A DNA stretch of 42,616 nucleotides, from NCBI GenBank assembly GCA_028598985.1, contig JAQRMV010000006.1, positions 3,647 through 46,262 of the forward strand, written 5' to 3'. Shown here piece by piece: positions 10,380 to 19,011 of the stretch. This DNA comes from Gammaproteobacteria bacterium. GTDB taxonomy: Bacteria > Pseudomonadota > Gammaproteobacteria > Pseudomonadales > Balneatricaceae. The notes under the pieces are model-generated. The model was given only the letters and a program-made list of their open reading frames with translations, made no database searches and was not told the DNA's origin. The stretch's first letter is position 1; every line of letters starts with the position of its first letter. The translations under genes and the position numbers were made by a program.

Positions 10380-12299
10380 TTACGCTTCAGTGCGGCCAAG
10401 TTTCGCAATGTCTGCATTAAGCAGGGCTGCAAAAGTTTCTAGGCTCATATTACCCAAATCTTCACCGGTACGAGTTCGCACTGTGACCGTTTGAGTTTCA
10501 ACTTCCTTATCGCCAATAACTAACAAATAAGGAACTTTAAGAATTGTGTGCTCGCGGATTTTAAAGCCTACCTTTTCGTTTCTCAAGTCCGCAGAGGCCC
10601 TAAAGCCCATTTTTGTCAAATTTTCTGCAACTTCTTGGCAAAAAGGGGCCTGTTTGTCGGTAATATTCAAAATTGACACTTGTTTGGGTGCTAACCAAGC
10701 TGGCATAGCGCCCGCAAAGTTTTCAATCAAAATACCTAAAAAACGTTCAAATGAACCCAAGGTTGCACGATGAAGCATCACTGGAACTTCACGATCACCA
10801 GCTTCATTTACAAATTGAGCATCAAGGCGACCTGGCATAGAAAAGTCGACTTGAATGGTGCCACATTGCCAAATTCGACCCAAACAATCCTTCAAAGAAA
10901 ATTCGATCTTAGGACCATAAAAAGCACCTTCGCCCGGCAAAATATCAAAGGGTAATTGCTTGGCATTGAGTGCTTCTTCCAAAGCCGCTTCTGCTCGATC
11001 CCAAACTTCATCCGATCCTACACGCTGCTCTGGACGGGTAGACAGTTTTAGAATGACATCGTCAAAACCAAAGTCTCTGTATACGTCATACAAGAAATCG
11101 ATAAACCGCGCCACTTCGTCTTGCATTTGGCTTTCAGAACAAAAAATGTGGCCATCATCTTGAGTAAAAGCACGAACGCGCATAATGCCGTGCAAAGTGC
11201 CAGACGGTTCATTCCGATGGCAAGAACCAAACTCTGCCATGCGTATAGGTAATTCTTTGTAGCTCTTCAAACCTTGATTAAAAATTTGAATGTGGCATGG
11301 GCAGTTCATGGGTTTAACAGCGTAGTCGCGGCTTTCCGATGAAGTGGTAAACATCATTTCAGAGAATTTATCCCAGTGGCCAGAACGCTCCCAAAGACTA
11401 CGATCCACTACCTGCGGGGTTTTAACTTCTTGGTAACCACCCTCATTCTGACGCTCACGCATATATCGCTCAACGATTTGATAGATAGTCCAGCCATTGG
11501 GGTGCCAAAACACCATACCCGGCGCTTCTTCTTGGGTATGGAATAAATCTAATTTTTTACCGAGCTTGCGATGGTCGCGTTTTTCGGCTTCTTCTAGGCG
11601 ATGCAGGTAGGCTTTAAGGTCTTTTTTATCTGCCCAAGCAGTGCCATAAACACGTGTTAGCATAGCGTTGTTAGAATCGCCACGCCAATAGGCGCCAGCA
11701 ACCTTCATTAACTTGAACGACTTAATATGGCCGGTAGATGGTACGTGTGGACCACGGCATAAATCGGTAAAGCTACCTTGGCTGTAGAAAGATAAGTCTT
11801 CTTCACCTGGAATGCTGTCGATGATTTCTACTTTGTAGTCTTCGCCAAGGCCTTTGAAAAACTCAACGGCGTTGGGTCTACTCATAATACGGCGCTCAAC
11901 CTTTAGGTTTTCTTTAACCAAGGCCTTCATGCGCGCTTCAATTTTAATTAGGTCTTCAGGTGTAAATGCACGTTCATAGGCAAAATCGTAGAAAAACCCA
12001 TCTTCAATCACAGGGCCAATCGTTACCTGTGCGCCAGGAAATTCATCTTGCACCGCTTGGGCCATCATATGAGCACAAGAATGACGAATGATTTCTAAGC
12101 CTTCTTCGTCTTTAGAAGTAACAATAGCAAGGGTTGCATCTTCGGTAATTACATAACTAGTATCCACTAGTTCGCCAGCCACTTTGCCAGCTATAGCCGC
12201 TTTAGCAAGACCTGGGCCAATATCAAAAGCAATATCATGGATTGATACAGATGCGTCAAAAGACCGCAGACTGCCATCAGGAAGAGTAATTACAGGCAT
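10380..12299 (-). CDS. thrS: Threonine--tRNA ligase
   Basis: ThrRS charges tRNA-Thr. I start at the ATG at 12299 ([17 protein letters not shown]), with AAGGA in front, instead of the track's 12332; this gives 639 residues against 642 in E. coli. Domains in order: N-terminal TGS, the editing domain with [12 protein letters not shown] (zinc-like HxxxH), the class II catalytic core with [15 protein letters not shown] and the [23 protein letters not shown] segment, and a C-terminal anticodon-binding domain ([13 protein letters not shown]). It is first in the thrS-infC-rpmI-rplT block. Its leader carries a promoter and a hairpin that mimics the tRNA-Thr anticodon arm (both listed). Confidence 0.97.
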   Translation of the reverse strand: MPVITLPDGSLRSFDASVSIHDIAFDIGPGLAKAAIAGKVAGELVDTSYVITEDATLAIVTSKDEEGLEIIRHSCAHMMAQAVQDEFPGAQVTIGPVIEDGFFYDFAYERAFTPEDLIKIEARMKALVKENLKVERRIMSRPNAVEFFKGLGEDYKVEIIDSIPGEEDLSFYSQGSFTDLCRGPHVPSTGHIKSFKLMKVAGAYWRGDSNNAMLTRVYGTAWADKKDLKAYLHRLEEAEKRDHRKLGKKLDLFHTQEEAPGMVFWHPNGWTIYQIVERYMRERQNEGGYQEVKTPQVVDRSLWERSGHWDKFSEMMFTTSSESRDYAVKPMNCPCHIQIFNQGLKSYKELPIRMAEFGSCHRNEPSGTLHGIMRVRAFTQDDGHIFCSESQMQDEVARFIDFLYDVYRDFGFDDVILKLSTRPEQRVGSDEVWDRAEAALEEALNAKQLPFDILPGEGAFYGPKIEFSLKDCLGRIWQCGTIQVDFSMPGRLDAQFVNEAGDREVPVMLHRATLGSFERFLGILIENFAGAMPAWLAPKQVSILNITDKQAPFCQEVAENLTKMGFRASADLRNEKVGFKIREHTILKVPYLLVIGDKEVETQTVTVRTRTGEDLGNMSLETFAALLNADIAKLGRTEA

Positions 12300-12318
12300 G
12301 AAGTTTCCTTGCTCAGTG

Positions 12319-12339
12319 GTGGCCCCTACCAAAGGCCAC
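12319..12339 (-). promoter_or_regulatory. Candidate ThrRS translational operator (tRNA-Thr anticodon-arm mimic)
   Basis: On the minus strand the leader folds into a 7-bp stem GUGGCCU/GGGCCAC (one U-G pair) around the 7-nt loop UUGGUAG. The loop is nearly identical to the tRNA-Thr anticodon loop UUGGUAA, with the Thr anticodon GGU in the centre. It ends 19 bases before the thrS start, just upstream of the AAGGA. In E. coli, ThrRS represses its own mRNA by binding tRNA-like arms in the same position. The structure is seen; the function is inferred. Confidence 0.65.
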
Positions 12340-12364
12340 TTGGGGGTAAAAAAATGAGAGCCGT

Positions 12365-12393
12365 ATTTTACCTTTATTGAACACTAACAACAA
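12365..12393 (-). promoter_or_regulatory. Sigma-70-like promoter for thrS
   Basis: On the minus strand TTGTTG (12393-12388) and TAAAAT (12370-12365) are separated by 17 bases. Transcription would start near 12358, leaving a leader of about 60 bases that contains the anticodon-arm hairpin. The match to consensus is good but the promoter was found by eye. Confidence 0.55.
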
Positions 12394-12467
12394 GCTTTCT
12401 ACCCACCCCTTTAAAGTTGCTTCGCCATTGCCCATTGGCAAGCGACTCCAACGCCCTAGTCTAAAAT

Positions 12468-13184
12468 CTATTGCTTTTCAAAATTATCAAATGTCTGTTC
12501 TTTCAGCAAACTCATGGAATAACGCACATGCTCTTGGGCTGCAAATTTTGCGGCCTTTCCATCGCGCTTCATGATGGCCTTATAGATAGCGCTATGCTGG
12601 CCATAAACTCGAGATGTGAACTGCTCTGGAGCGTTCTTATTAAGCGTTATAACACTGTCTAAGGTGCCATAAATAGCGTTAAAAAACTGGGTATATAACA
12701 GCTGACTTAACGACACTACTAAAAGGTTATGGCTAGATTCAGCAATTAGCATATGGAATTTTAAGTCTGCCTTGGCCCGCTGAAGGGTATTGCCACTACG
12801 CAAACCCATGACATTAAATTCTTGCTCAATGGCAGCCAGCTCATTGTCTGTTGCACGTTCACAGACATATTTAGCCGCCTCTCCTTCCAGCACCAAACGC
12901 ATTTCCATCACCGACAATTGCAAGACTGAAGAATCTAACTCTATACCAGACATAGGTCCAGAAAACTGCGGTTCGAATAAATTATTCACATAACACCCTG
13001 AACCATGTTGACTGGTTACCAATCCCTTTGCCTCAAGCTCGGCAATAGCTTCCCGTAAGCAAGTACGAGAGGCATTAAAACGCTCCATTAACGCCAGCTG
13101 GCCCGGCAATTTATCACCCGGTAGCCACCTGCATTGGTGAATGTCGCCCTCTATGGCTTGACTGATTTTATCAATCTTGTTCAT
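12468..13184 (-). CDS. GntR-family (FCD) transcriptional regulator of lactate use
   Basis: A 238-residue FadR-subfamily regulator. The N-terminal winged helix runs to about residue 70 (GDKLPGQLALMERFNASRTCLREAIAELEAKGLVTSQHGSGCYV), followed by an all-helical FCD ligand domain (VMEMRLVLEGEAAKYV ... DLKFHMLIAESSHN ... QHSAIYKAIMKRDGKAAKFAAQEHVRYS) with the expected metal/acid-binding Asp and His positions. It is divergent from lutABC, with a 126-base gap to the preferred lutA start, so it most likely represses that operon in response to lactate, like LldR/LutR. That role is inferred from context. The downstream neighbour thrS is co-directional but has its own promoter. Confidence 0.85.
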   Translation of the reverse strand: MNKIDKISQAIEGDIHQCRWLPGDKLPGQLALMERFNASRTCLREAIAELEAKGLVTSQHGSGCYVNNLFEPQFSGPMSGIELDSSVLQLSVMEMRLVLEGEAAKYVCERATDNELAAIEQEFNVMGLRSGNTLQRAKADLKFHMLIAESSHNLLVVSLSQLLYTQFFNAIYGTLDSVITLNKNAPEQFTSRVYGQHSAIYKAIMKRDGKAAKFAAQEHVRYSMSLLKEQTFDNFEKQ

Positions 13185-13310
13185 TGTTTATATTCCAGCT
13201 TTGGTCAGATCACTTTACCCCATATCTTCCATACCTACTAGAGCCTAACCGCCAGCAAGTGCATAATGGCTAATCATGTTTGTATTTTTGCATCAAGTAA
13301 CAGGTTCATT

Positions 13311-14150
13311 ATGTCGCTTTCTCCATACCTAAACCCCAGCCGTAATACTATTGCTCAGCCTCGGGTAGCGCTATTTGTCACTTGTCTAGCAGATGCAATG
13401 CGCCCCAGCATTGCCTTTGCTACGGTAAAATTACTACAGTCTGCAGGCTGTCATGTAGAGGTGCCCTCTGCACAAACATGCTGTGGCCAACCTGCTTTTA
13501 ACAGTGGTGACCGCAATAACACACGAAAAATAGCCCAACAAACCATAGCGGCACTCAAAGGTTACGATTATATAGTGGGCCCATCGGGTTCATGTATCGG
13601 TATGCTGCATCAGTACCCCGAGCTTTTTGCAAAAGGCACCCAAGATCATGTTGGCGCCGAGCAATTAGCTCAGCAAGCCTATGAAGTAACCAGTTTTCTA
13701 GTAGACGTGATGGATTACCAACTTCCCAGCAGTGATTTGAAAGCACAAATCACCTACCACGATTCTTGCGCAGGGTTGCGTGAGTTGGGAATCCACAGCC
13801 AGCCCCGCAAGCTATTATCACAAATGCCCAAAGTGGTATTAAAAGAGATGGAAGACAGTGATACTTGCTGCGGATTTGGAGGTACATTTTGTATCAAATA
13901 CCCAGACATTTCTAACCGCATGGTGGAAAACAAAGCCGCCAATGCAAAGGCAAGTAAGGCGCAGCTGTTAGTTGGCGGAGATTTAGGCTGCCTAATGAAC
14001 ATGGCCGGAAAACTCAAGCGCCAAGGTAGTGACCTACAAACACGCCATATCGTAGAACTTTTGGCCGACATGTTAAGCCACCCTGCTTTAGGGGAAGCCA
14101 ACAATACTCCCCTTAAATCTGCCACCATTGACCTAGCATACGAGGCGTAA
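13311..14150 (+). CDS. lutA: L-lactate oxidation complex, CCG-domain Fe-S subunit
   Basis: LutA is one of three proteins (LutABC) that oxidise L-lactate to pyruvate without a flavin dehydrogenase of the LldD type. The protein carries two cysteine-rich CCG domains, visible as TCCGQPAFNSGD and SDTCCGFGGTFCIKYPD, with a Cys at the start of each half (FVTCLADAM, YHDSCAGLRELG). The track starts at 13266, but that ATG has no binding site; I prefer the ATG at 13311 (MSLSPYLNP), preceded by CAGG, giving 279 residues. lutB starts 5 bases after the stop. The order A-B-C and the divergent GntR gene support the role. Confidence 0.9.
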   Translation: MSLSPYLNPSRNTIAQPRVALFVTCLADAMRPSIAFATVKLLQSAGCHVEVPSAQTCCGQPAFNSGDRNNTRKIAQQTIAALKGYDYIVGPSGSCIGMLHQYPELFAKGTQDHVGAEQLAQQAYEVTSFLVDVMDYQLPSSDLKAQITYHDSCAGLRELGIHSQPRKLLSQMPKVVLKEMEDSDTCCGFGGTFCIKYPDISNRMVENKAANAKASKAQLLVGGDLGCLMNMAGKLKRQGSDLQTRHIVELLADMLSHPALGEANNTPLKSATIDLAYEA

Positions 14151-14155
14151 TAGAT

Positions 14156-15571
14156 ATGCACATTAACAGCCCCGATTTTATAGCTCGATCTAAGTCTGCC
14201 CTAGCCGATGACAACTTACAAAAAGCCTTAAAAAATCTTAAAGCAGGCTTCCCGGGCAAACGTCGAAAAGCCATGGATCGTATGCCAGAATTTGACGCCA
14301 TGCGCGATCAAGCTGCCGATATTAAGAACAAAGTAATCGAAAACCTAGACTTTTACCTTGAAACCTTTGAAGCCAAGATAAACGATAATGGCGGCCATGT
14401 GCACTGGGCACAAACACCCGATGAAGCCTGCCAAGCTATTTTAGGCATTTGCAAAAGCGTTAATGCAAAAACCGTGACTAAAGGTAAATCCATGGTCACT
14501 GAGGAAATCAACCTCAATGAGTTTTTAGAACAGCACTGTATTACCCCCATTGAAACAGATTTAGGCGAATACATTCTTCAATTACGTGGCGATCACCCCA
14601 GCCACATTATCGCTCCCGCCATACACCTAAACTTGCCCCAAGTGAGTGATATTTTTGAAGAAAAACACCATTTACCCCGCAAAGAGGACCCCGCAGAACT
14701 GATGCAGGAAGCCCGTGACATCATGCGTAATCACTTCGTTGCCGCTGATGTAGGTATTACTGGGGCCAATTTTTTTGTCGCAGAAACCGGCAGCACCATG
14801 ATTGTGACCAACGAAGGCAACGGCGATCTCACTCAAACCTTACCCAAGGTTCATATTGTAGTGACTAGTATTGAAAAGTGCGTGCCTACTCTAGAAGACC
14901 TTAGCCTTTACATGCGTTTGTTATCACGTTCGGCTACGGGCCAAGAAAGCGCAGTATACAACACCCTTTCCAGCGGCCCACGGCAAGAAGGAGACCAAGA
15001 TGGCCCTGAGCAGTTCCACGTGGTTCTTGTAGACAACGGCCGCAGTGACATGGTGGGCGACGAACATCAAGACATGTTGCGGTGCATACGTTGCAGCGCC
15101 TGTATGAACCACTGCCCGGTATACAGCCAAGTGGGCGGTCATGCTTATGGTTGGGTTTATCCAGGCCCCATGGGATCTGTGCTTACCCCTAAAATGGTGG
15201 GCATAGACCAGGCAGGGCACTTGCCTAACGCTTCCACTTTTTGTGGCAAATGTGAAGCGGTATGCCCAGTACGTATTCCACTACCCAAGCTTATGCGTAC
15301 TTGGCGTGAGCGGCAGTTTGACCAAGGACAGGGTTCTACCGCTAGCCGTTATGGCATTCAAATTTGGTCGGCCCTAGCCAAACGTCCTAAGCTATACCAC
15401 GCCATGACCCGCATCGTGATGCCACTCATGGCGCGTTGGTCTGGCTCAAAGAATCGCATTTCTAGCCTACCTTTAGGCCGAGGTTGGACCCTATGGCGAG
15501 ATCTTCCTGCACCAGAAGGCAAAACCTTTATGCAGCAATGGAGCAAGAAAAATCAGGAGAAGCAACCATGA
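14156..15571 (+). CDS. lutB: L-lactate oxidation complex, iron-sulfur subunit
   Basis: The 471-residue LutB has an N-terminal LUD domain (KGKSMVTEEINLNEFLEQ ... GITGANFFVAETGSTMIVTNEGNGDL) and a C-terminal ferredoxin-like region with two cluster motifs, CIRCSACMNHCPVY and CGKCEAVCPVRIP, which should hold two 4Fe-4S clusters. Electrons from lactate likely pass through them, though the exact acceptor is not known from sequence. A GAGG lies upstream of the ATG within the end of lutA. Its TGA overlaps the lutC ATG by four bases. No damage is seen. Confidence 0.94.
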   Translation: MHINSPDFIARSKSALADDNLQKALKNLKAGFPGKRRKAMDRMPEFDAMRDQAADIKNKVIENLDFYLETFEAKINDNGGHVHWAQTPDEACQAILGICKSVNAKTVTKGKSMVTEEINLNEFLEQHCITPIETDLGEYILQLRGDHPSHIIAPAIHLNLPQVSDIFEEKHHLPRKEDPAELMQEARDIMRNHFVAADVGITGANFFVAETGSTMIVTNEGNGDLTQTLPKVHIVVTSIEKCVPTLEDLSLYMRLLSRSATGQESAVYNTLSSGPRQEGDQDGPEQFHVVLVDNGRSDMVGDEHQDMLRCIRCSACMNHCPVYSQVGGHAYGWVYPGPMGSVLTPKMVGIDQAGHLPNASTFCGKCEAVCPVRIPLPKLMRTWRERQFDQGQGSTASRYGIQIWSALAKRPKLYHAMTRIVMPLMARWSGSKNRISSLPLGRGWTLWRDLPAPEGKTFMQQWSKKNQEKQP

Positions 15572-16227
15572 GCTCTGCCAGACAAGCAATATTAGGGCGT
15601 ATTCGAAGTGGGCTCAAGCGTGGCCCTTTAAATGAGCAGCAACAAACACATTTGTTACAACAACTGAGTTCCAGAAAACGCACTATCCAGCCAGCTAGAG
15701 CTAAGGTTACAGGTTCAGCCGCCCTAGGTGACTTTAAAACTATGGCCCTAGAAGTGGGTACGGAAATCATTGACCTCACCAGTGTAGAACAACTCCCCCA
15801 AGCCATGAGCAAACTCATGGGCGATTCAAACTTAGCGCAACAACCCTTAGTGCTAGCCAATGAATCAGAGTTAGTGGCGTTAAACTGGAACGCGGCGAAC
15901 ATCACTACGGAAATACGCGTTTCCACCAAAGGCGACGCAATAAGCTTAACTAACAGCTTGTGTGGTGTGGCAGAAACCGGCACGTTGGTGTTACGTTCAA
16001 GCCCTCACAGCCCTACAACCCTAAACCTGTTTCCAGACATACACTGCGCTGTATTGTACAAAGATAACATCGTTCCTGGTTATGAAGACGCATGGGATTG
16101 GGTGCGTAACGACGGCATTCCTCGCACCGTTAACTTCATTACTGGCCCTTCAAGAAGTGCCGACTTAGAGCAAACTTTACGTATGGGTGCACATGGGCCC
16201 AAACGCCTCATTATTTTTTTAGTATAG
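15568..16227 (+). CDS. lutC: L-lactate oxidation complex, LUD-domain subunit
   Basis: LutC is a LUD-domain protein acting with LutA and LutB. I start at the ATG at 15568 (MSSARQAILGRIRSGL), overlapping lutB by 4 bases and preceded by AGGAGAAG. The track's longer version from 15484 just reads through lutB in another frame. The resulting 219-residue protein has the family signature GVAETGTLVLRSSPHSPTTLNLFPDIHCAVLYKDNIVPGYEDAW and the end TGPSRSADLEQTLRMGAHGPKRLIIFLV. It converges with polB, leaving only 4 bases between the stops. Confidence 0.93.
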   Translation: MSSARQAILGRIRSGLKRGPLNEQQQTHLLQQLSSRKRTIQPARAKVTGSAALGDFKTMALEVGTEIIDLTSVEQLPQAMSKLMGDSNLAQQPLVLANESELVALNWNAANITTEIRVSTKGDAISLTNSLCGVAETGTLVLRSSPHSPTTLNLFPDIHCAVLYKDNIVPGYEDAWDWVRNDGIPRTVNFITGPSRSADLEQTLRMGAHGPKRLIIFLV

Positions 16228-16231
16228 GGCC

Positions 16232-18607
16232 TTAAAAAAGCCCCAACTGACGCTCTGTGATATTGGCAAAACTATCATTTAAGAATGGTAAAATACCATC
16301 CACTACCGGCTCTATTTGTCGCTCAATATAATGCTCATAATCATAATTGCTAGGGGACATTTCCAATGGCTCTGGCCCAGTTAAAGTAATTACATACTCT
16401 ATCCAGCCACCTTTTGCATATGCCGACGGCATATTTTTTTTTGCTCGCCACACTTCTGCTTTACGAGCCGCTTGTACATGGGGCGGAACATTTTTTTGGT
16501 AATCAATTAATGGCCTACGCAGCCGCTTACGGTACACTAACTTGTGATCCAATTGCCCTGCCCTTACTTGTTCTAATAAAGGTTTAATAAGGTCTAAATA
16601 AGGTTGCTCATTAAACACTCGATGGTAAAGTGATTGTTGTAACTCCCTGGCCAATTTAGTCCAGTCTGTTCGCACATGTTCTAGGCCTTTAAACAGCATT
16701 TTTGTTGTGCCATTTGGCGCTACCGTAACACCTGCATAACGCTTCTTGCTGCCTACTTCTTGCCCTCGTACAGTGGGCATCACAAAGCGACTAAAATAAG
16801 TTTCAAACTCTATTTCCAAATAACTTTTCAAGCCAAAGTCTTGTTTTAAATGGCGAGTCCACCATGCATTTAAAGTGTCGGCTAAAGCATGGCCTTTAGC
16901 CTGCACCTGATCCAGCTCCAGTGGGTCATCCCCTAACCATACAAACACAGAATCTGTATCGCCATAAATCACCTGCATGCCGCTTTGCTGGATAAGATCT
17001 TTAGTCTGATTGAGCACAAAGTGACCCCGCAAGGTAATAGAACTGGCCAAGCGTTGATCATAAAAACGGCAAACACTGGAACCTAAAACCCCATAACAAG
17101 AATTCATTACAATCTTTATAGAGGTGGACAAGGGCGTATTATTGTTGGCTTTAGCCGTATCTCTTGCGGCCCATAAATCACCAATAATATCTGGTAAAAT
17201 GCTTTGCTCACGGCTGAATTTGGCCCCCTTATAACCCCTTACGGCGTCCTCTTCGGTTAGGCCCTGTACCAACCCTAGGGGATCAACTTTGAAGCTACGT
17301 ATAATACTGGGGTACAAGCTCTTAAAGTCCAACACCAGTACGTTACGATACAATCCAGGCTTAGATTCCATCACAAAACCACCCGGACTATCACCCGCTT
17401 GACCAGAAGAAAAAGCAGGCGCTACATAGCCTTGCCGATGCAACCGCGGCAAATACAAATGGTCAAACGCTTGGGATGAACCCCCAACCCTGTCCATCGG
17501 TAAACCCGTAAGCCTTGCACGCTCAATAAGAAACGCCATTAAATCGGCCTTTACAAAAATATCCCAAACTAAGCGACAATCTTCTAAGTTATAACGCACT
17601 AACGAATCTGGCTGTTCGCGGTACATGCGCTGAATTTCTTCGCCACGATCTTGTGGCTTAGTGATGTCTTTACCACGGCCCAAAAGTTGTTGAGCTACAT
17701 TTTCTAATGCAAAAGATTCAAATTGCCATGTTGCAGAACGCATGACTTCAATACCATCCAACGCCACCCTGCCTGGCATATACAATTTTGCCGGGCGGTT
17801 GCCTTGGCCTTGGCGCCATCGAATTTCCTCCCCTCCTCGCCCTAAGCGCAGCCGCACTCCAAGCTCACGCGCTCTTGCACATAAAATCTGGAAATCAAAC
17901 TGCACTAAAGCCCAGCCAATGATAGCGTCTGGATTATAGTCCTGTAACCATTGGCTAAATTGCTTTAACAGTTGTCTTTCGTTACTACAAACACGGGTAT
18001 AATCTGGCAAAGATTTAACTAACTCCTTGGGCATACCGCTTGGCCAATGTAACCAAACTTGCTCTACGGGTGTATCGCCGTCCATAGCATATAACGCAAT
18101 ACTGTGTATGGTTTTGCCGTCCATAGTGGTTTCTATATCTAGGGACAAAGCTTTTATTTTGGGGACAAAATGACTCGATTTAACCCTAACATCTGTTAAA
18201 ACACCGCTAATAGGCAAACCATCTACAGCCAAACTCGCACTAATAAAACGCTCCATTAAATAACGTTCTTGGGGCTGAATATCTTGCTCCATAAGGCTAA
18301 TTTTTGCCTCATGTAAGATCAGGCAGAGTTGCTGAAACACTTTATGATTTGATACATAAAGAGCAACCACTTGTTGATGCTGAAAGGTTTTAAGCCCCAA
18401 GGTCTGAAATCGCCAAGTCGACGCCGACAAACCCATAGGCTCTATTAATGTTTGGGCTTTTTGTTGCTGACACTCAGGTAAAAAACACACCGACTCTTGT
18501 CGCGTTTGTTGCAATCGCACTGGGCCATTATCAGTGGCCAACCAGTAGCTAAGCTCAATGCCTTGATCAGTATCTTGGCTATGGCGGGACAATACAAAAC
18601 CTTGCAT
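16232..18607 (-). CDS. polB: DNA polymerase II (family B)
   Basis: Pol II is a family B repair and restart polymerase, part of the SOS response in E. coli. The 791-residue protein has the 3'-5' exonuclease motif LSLDIETT (D157, E159), polymerase motif A DFKSLYPSI (about 422), motif B around KIVMNSCYGVLGS, and motif C YGDTDSVF (about 548). It ends in RQLGLF, the beta-clamp binding motif typical of Pol II. The start lies only 12 bases after the arsR-like stop, so it may be transcribed from the arsR promoter or one inside that gene. I saw no clear LexA box in front. Confidence 0.96.
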   Translation of the reverse strand: MQGFVLSRHSQDTDQGIELSYWLATDNGPVRLQQTRQESVCFLPECQQQKAQTLIEPMGLSASTWRFQTLGLKTFQHQQVVALYVSNHKVFQQLCLILHEAKISLMEQDIQPQERYLMERFISASLAVDGLPISGVLTDVRVKSSHFVPKIKALSLDIETTMDGKTIHSIALYAMDGDTPVEQVWLHWPSGMPKELVKSLPDYTRVCSNERQLLKQFSQWLQDYNPDAIIGWALVQFDFQILCARARELGVRLRLGRGGEEIRWRQGQGNRPAKLYMPGRVALDGIEVMRSATWQFESFALENVAQQLLGRGKDITKPQDRGEEIQRMYREQPDSLVRYNLEDCRLVWDIFVKADLMAFLIERARLTGLPMDRVGGSSQAFDHLYLPRLHRQGYVAPAFSSGQAGDSPGGFVMESKPGLYRNVLVLDFKSLYPSIIRSFKVDPLGLVQGLTEEDAVRGYKGAKFSREQSILPDIIGDLWAARDTAKANNNTPLSTSIKIVMNSCYGVLGSSVCRFYDQRLASSITLRGHFVLNQTKDLIQQSGMQVIYGDTDSVFVWLGDDPLELDQVQAKGHALADTLNAWWTRHLKQDFGLKSYLEIEFETYFSRFVMPTVRGQEVGSKKRYAGVTVAPNGTTKMLFKGLEHVRTDWTKLARELQQSLYHRVFNEQPYLDLIKPLLEQVRAGQLDHKLVYRKRLRRPLIDYQKNVPPHVQAARKAEVWRAKKNMPSAYAKGGWIEYVITLTGPEPLEMSPSNYDYEHYIERQIEPVVDGILPFLNDSFANITERQLGLF

Positions 18608-18619
18608 ATCGACTAGGCC

Positions 18620-18925
18620 CTACTTAGCTTGTTTAGTCTGGTCGTGTACACAGCATTCGTCTTGTAAAAAATCGATAAGCGCATTAAGACTAGGGTACTG
18701 AGCAATACAATTTAACACTCTCCCATCCCTTTCCTGTTGCACTAGCCCCACCGAAGTTAGTTTGGCTATATGATGGGACAAGGTTGAATTAGGCACTTGC
18801 AAACACTCCTGCAAACGGCCTACAGGAAGCCCTTTGTAGCCTGCTTTAACCAGTAATGAGAAAATATTTAGGCGTGTTGGGTGGCCTAGTTCTTTGAATG
18901 CGTTAGCTGCTTGTGAAATTTCCAT
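18620..18925 (-). CDS. ArsR-family metal(loid)-type repressor
   Basis: A 101-residue winged-helix ArsR/SmtB regulator: AANAFKELGHPTRLNIFSLLVKAG, then the recognition helix region VPNSTLSHHIAKLTSVGLVQQERDGRVLNCIA. The sensor cysteines are not in the classical ELCVCDL position of arsenic ArsR; the C-terminal tail instead has DECCVHDQ, with Cys earlier at QECLQV. That suggests thiol-based sensing of a metal(loid) or another inducer. It is divergent from the permease gene and two similar inverted repeats lie between them, one touching its own start codon, so it very likely represses both genes. polB follows 12 bases downstream on the same strand. Confidence 0.88.
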   Translation of the reverse strand: MEISQAANAFKELGHPTRLNIFSLLVKAGYKGLPVGRLQECLQVPNSTLSHHIAKLTSVGLVQQERDGRVLNCIAQYPSLNALIDFLQDECCVHDQTKQAK

Positions 18926-18926
18926 G

Positions 18927-18947
18927 TTTCTATGATAACAGAAATAT
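18927..18947. promoter_or_regulatory. Operator O1 for the ArsR-like repressor
   Basis: TTTCTATGATAACAGAAA plus TAT, an imperfect inverted repeat, starts 2 bases upstream of the arsR start codon. It matches O2 (18977-18997) at most positions, and the two centres are 50 bp apart, consistent with two dimers on nearly the same DNA face. It lies just upstream of the permease -35 box. Confidence 0.6.
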
Positions 18948-18948
18948 A

Positions 18949-18978
18949 TTGACCCATTGTATGAAAGTCGCTTATATT
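18949..18978 (+). promoter_or_regulatory. Sigma-70-like promoter of the permease gene
   Basis: TTGACC (18949-18954) and TTATAT (18972-18977) with a 17-base spacer, the latter overlapping TATATT. Transcription would begin near 18985, within the palindrome, so only the right arm would be in the mRNA and the start codon would not be hidden in a hairpin. O2 covers the -10 end and the start point. Confidence 0.6.
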
Positions 18979-19010
18979 TCTATTATTCTAGAAATATAAG
19001 CGACTTTCAT
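18961..19010. promoter_or_regulatory. Perfect 22-bp-arm palindrome containing operator O2
   Basis: ATGAAAGTCGCTTATATTTC-TA and its exact complement flank a 6-base spacer, ending one base before the permease ATG. The core at 18977-18997 (TTTCTATTATTCTAGAAA plus TAT) repeats O1. The outer arms (ATGAAAGTCGC/GCGACTTTCAT) are not repeated at O1 and may extend the binding site. Confidence 0.75.
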
Positions 19011-19011
19011 A

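Noticed and set aside
12424-12446. TTGCC-CATT-GGCAA inverted repeat after the FCD regulator gene
   Set aside because: It is a short stem without a T-tract; as a terminator it is not convincing.
13201-13215. TTGGTCAGATCACTT as an operator for the FCD regulator
   Set aside because: Only partly fits the TNGTNNNACNA-type half-sites; too weak to list as a feature.
15528-15983. 151-aa ORF antisense to lutB/lutC junction
   Set aside because: Overlaps two confident coding genes and shows no family features.
16207-16247. GGGC...GCCC hairpin between lutC and polB
   Set aside because: The stem is short with a long A-rich loop and no T-run in either direction.
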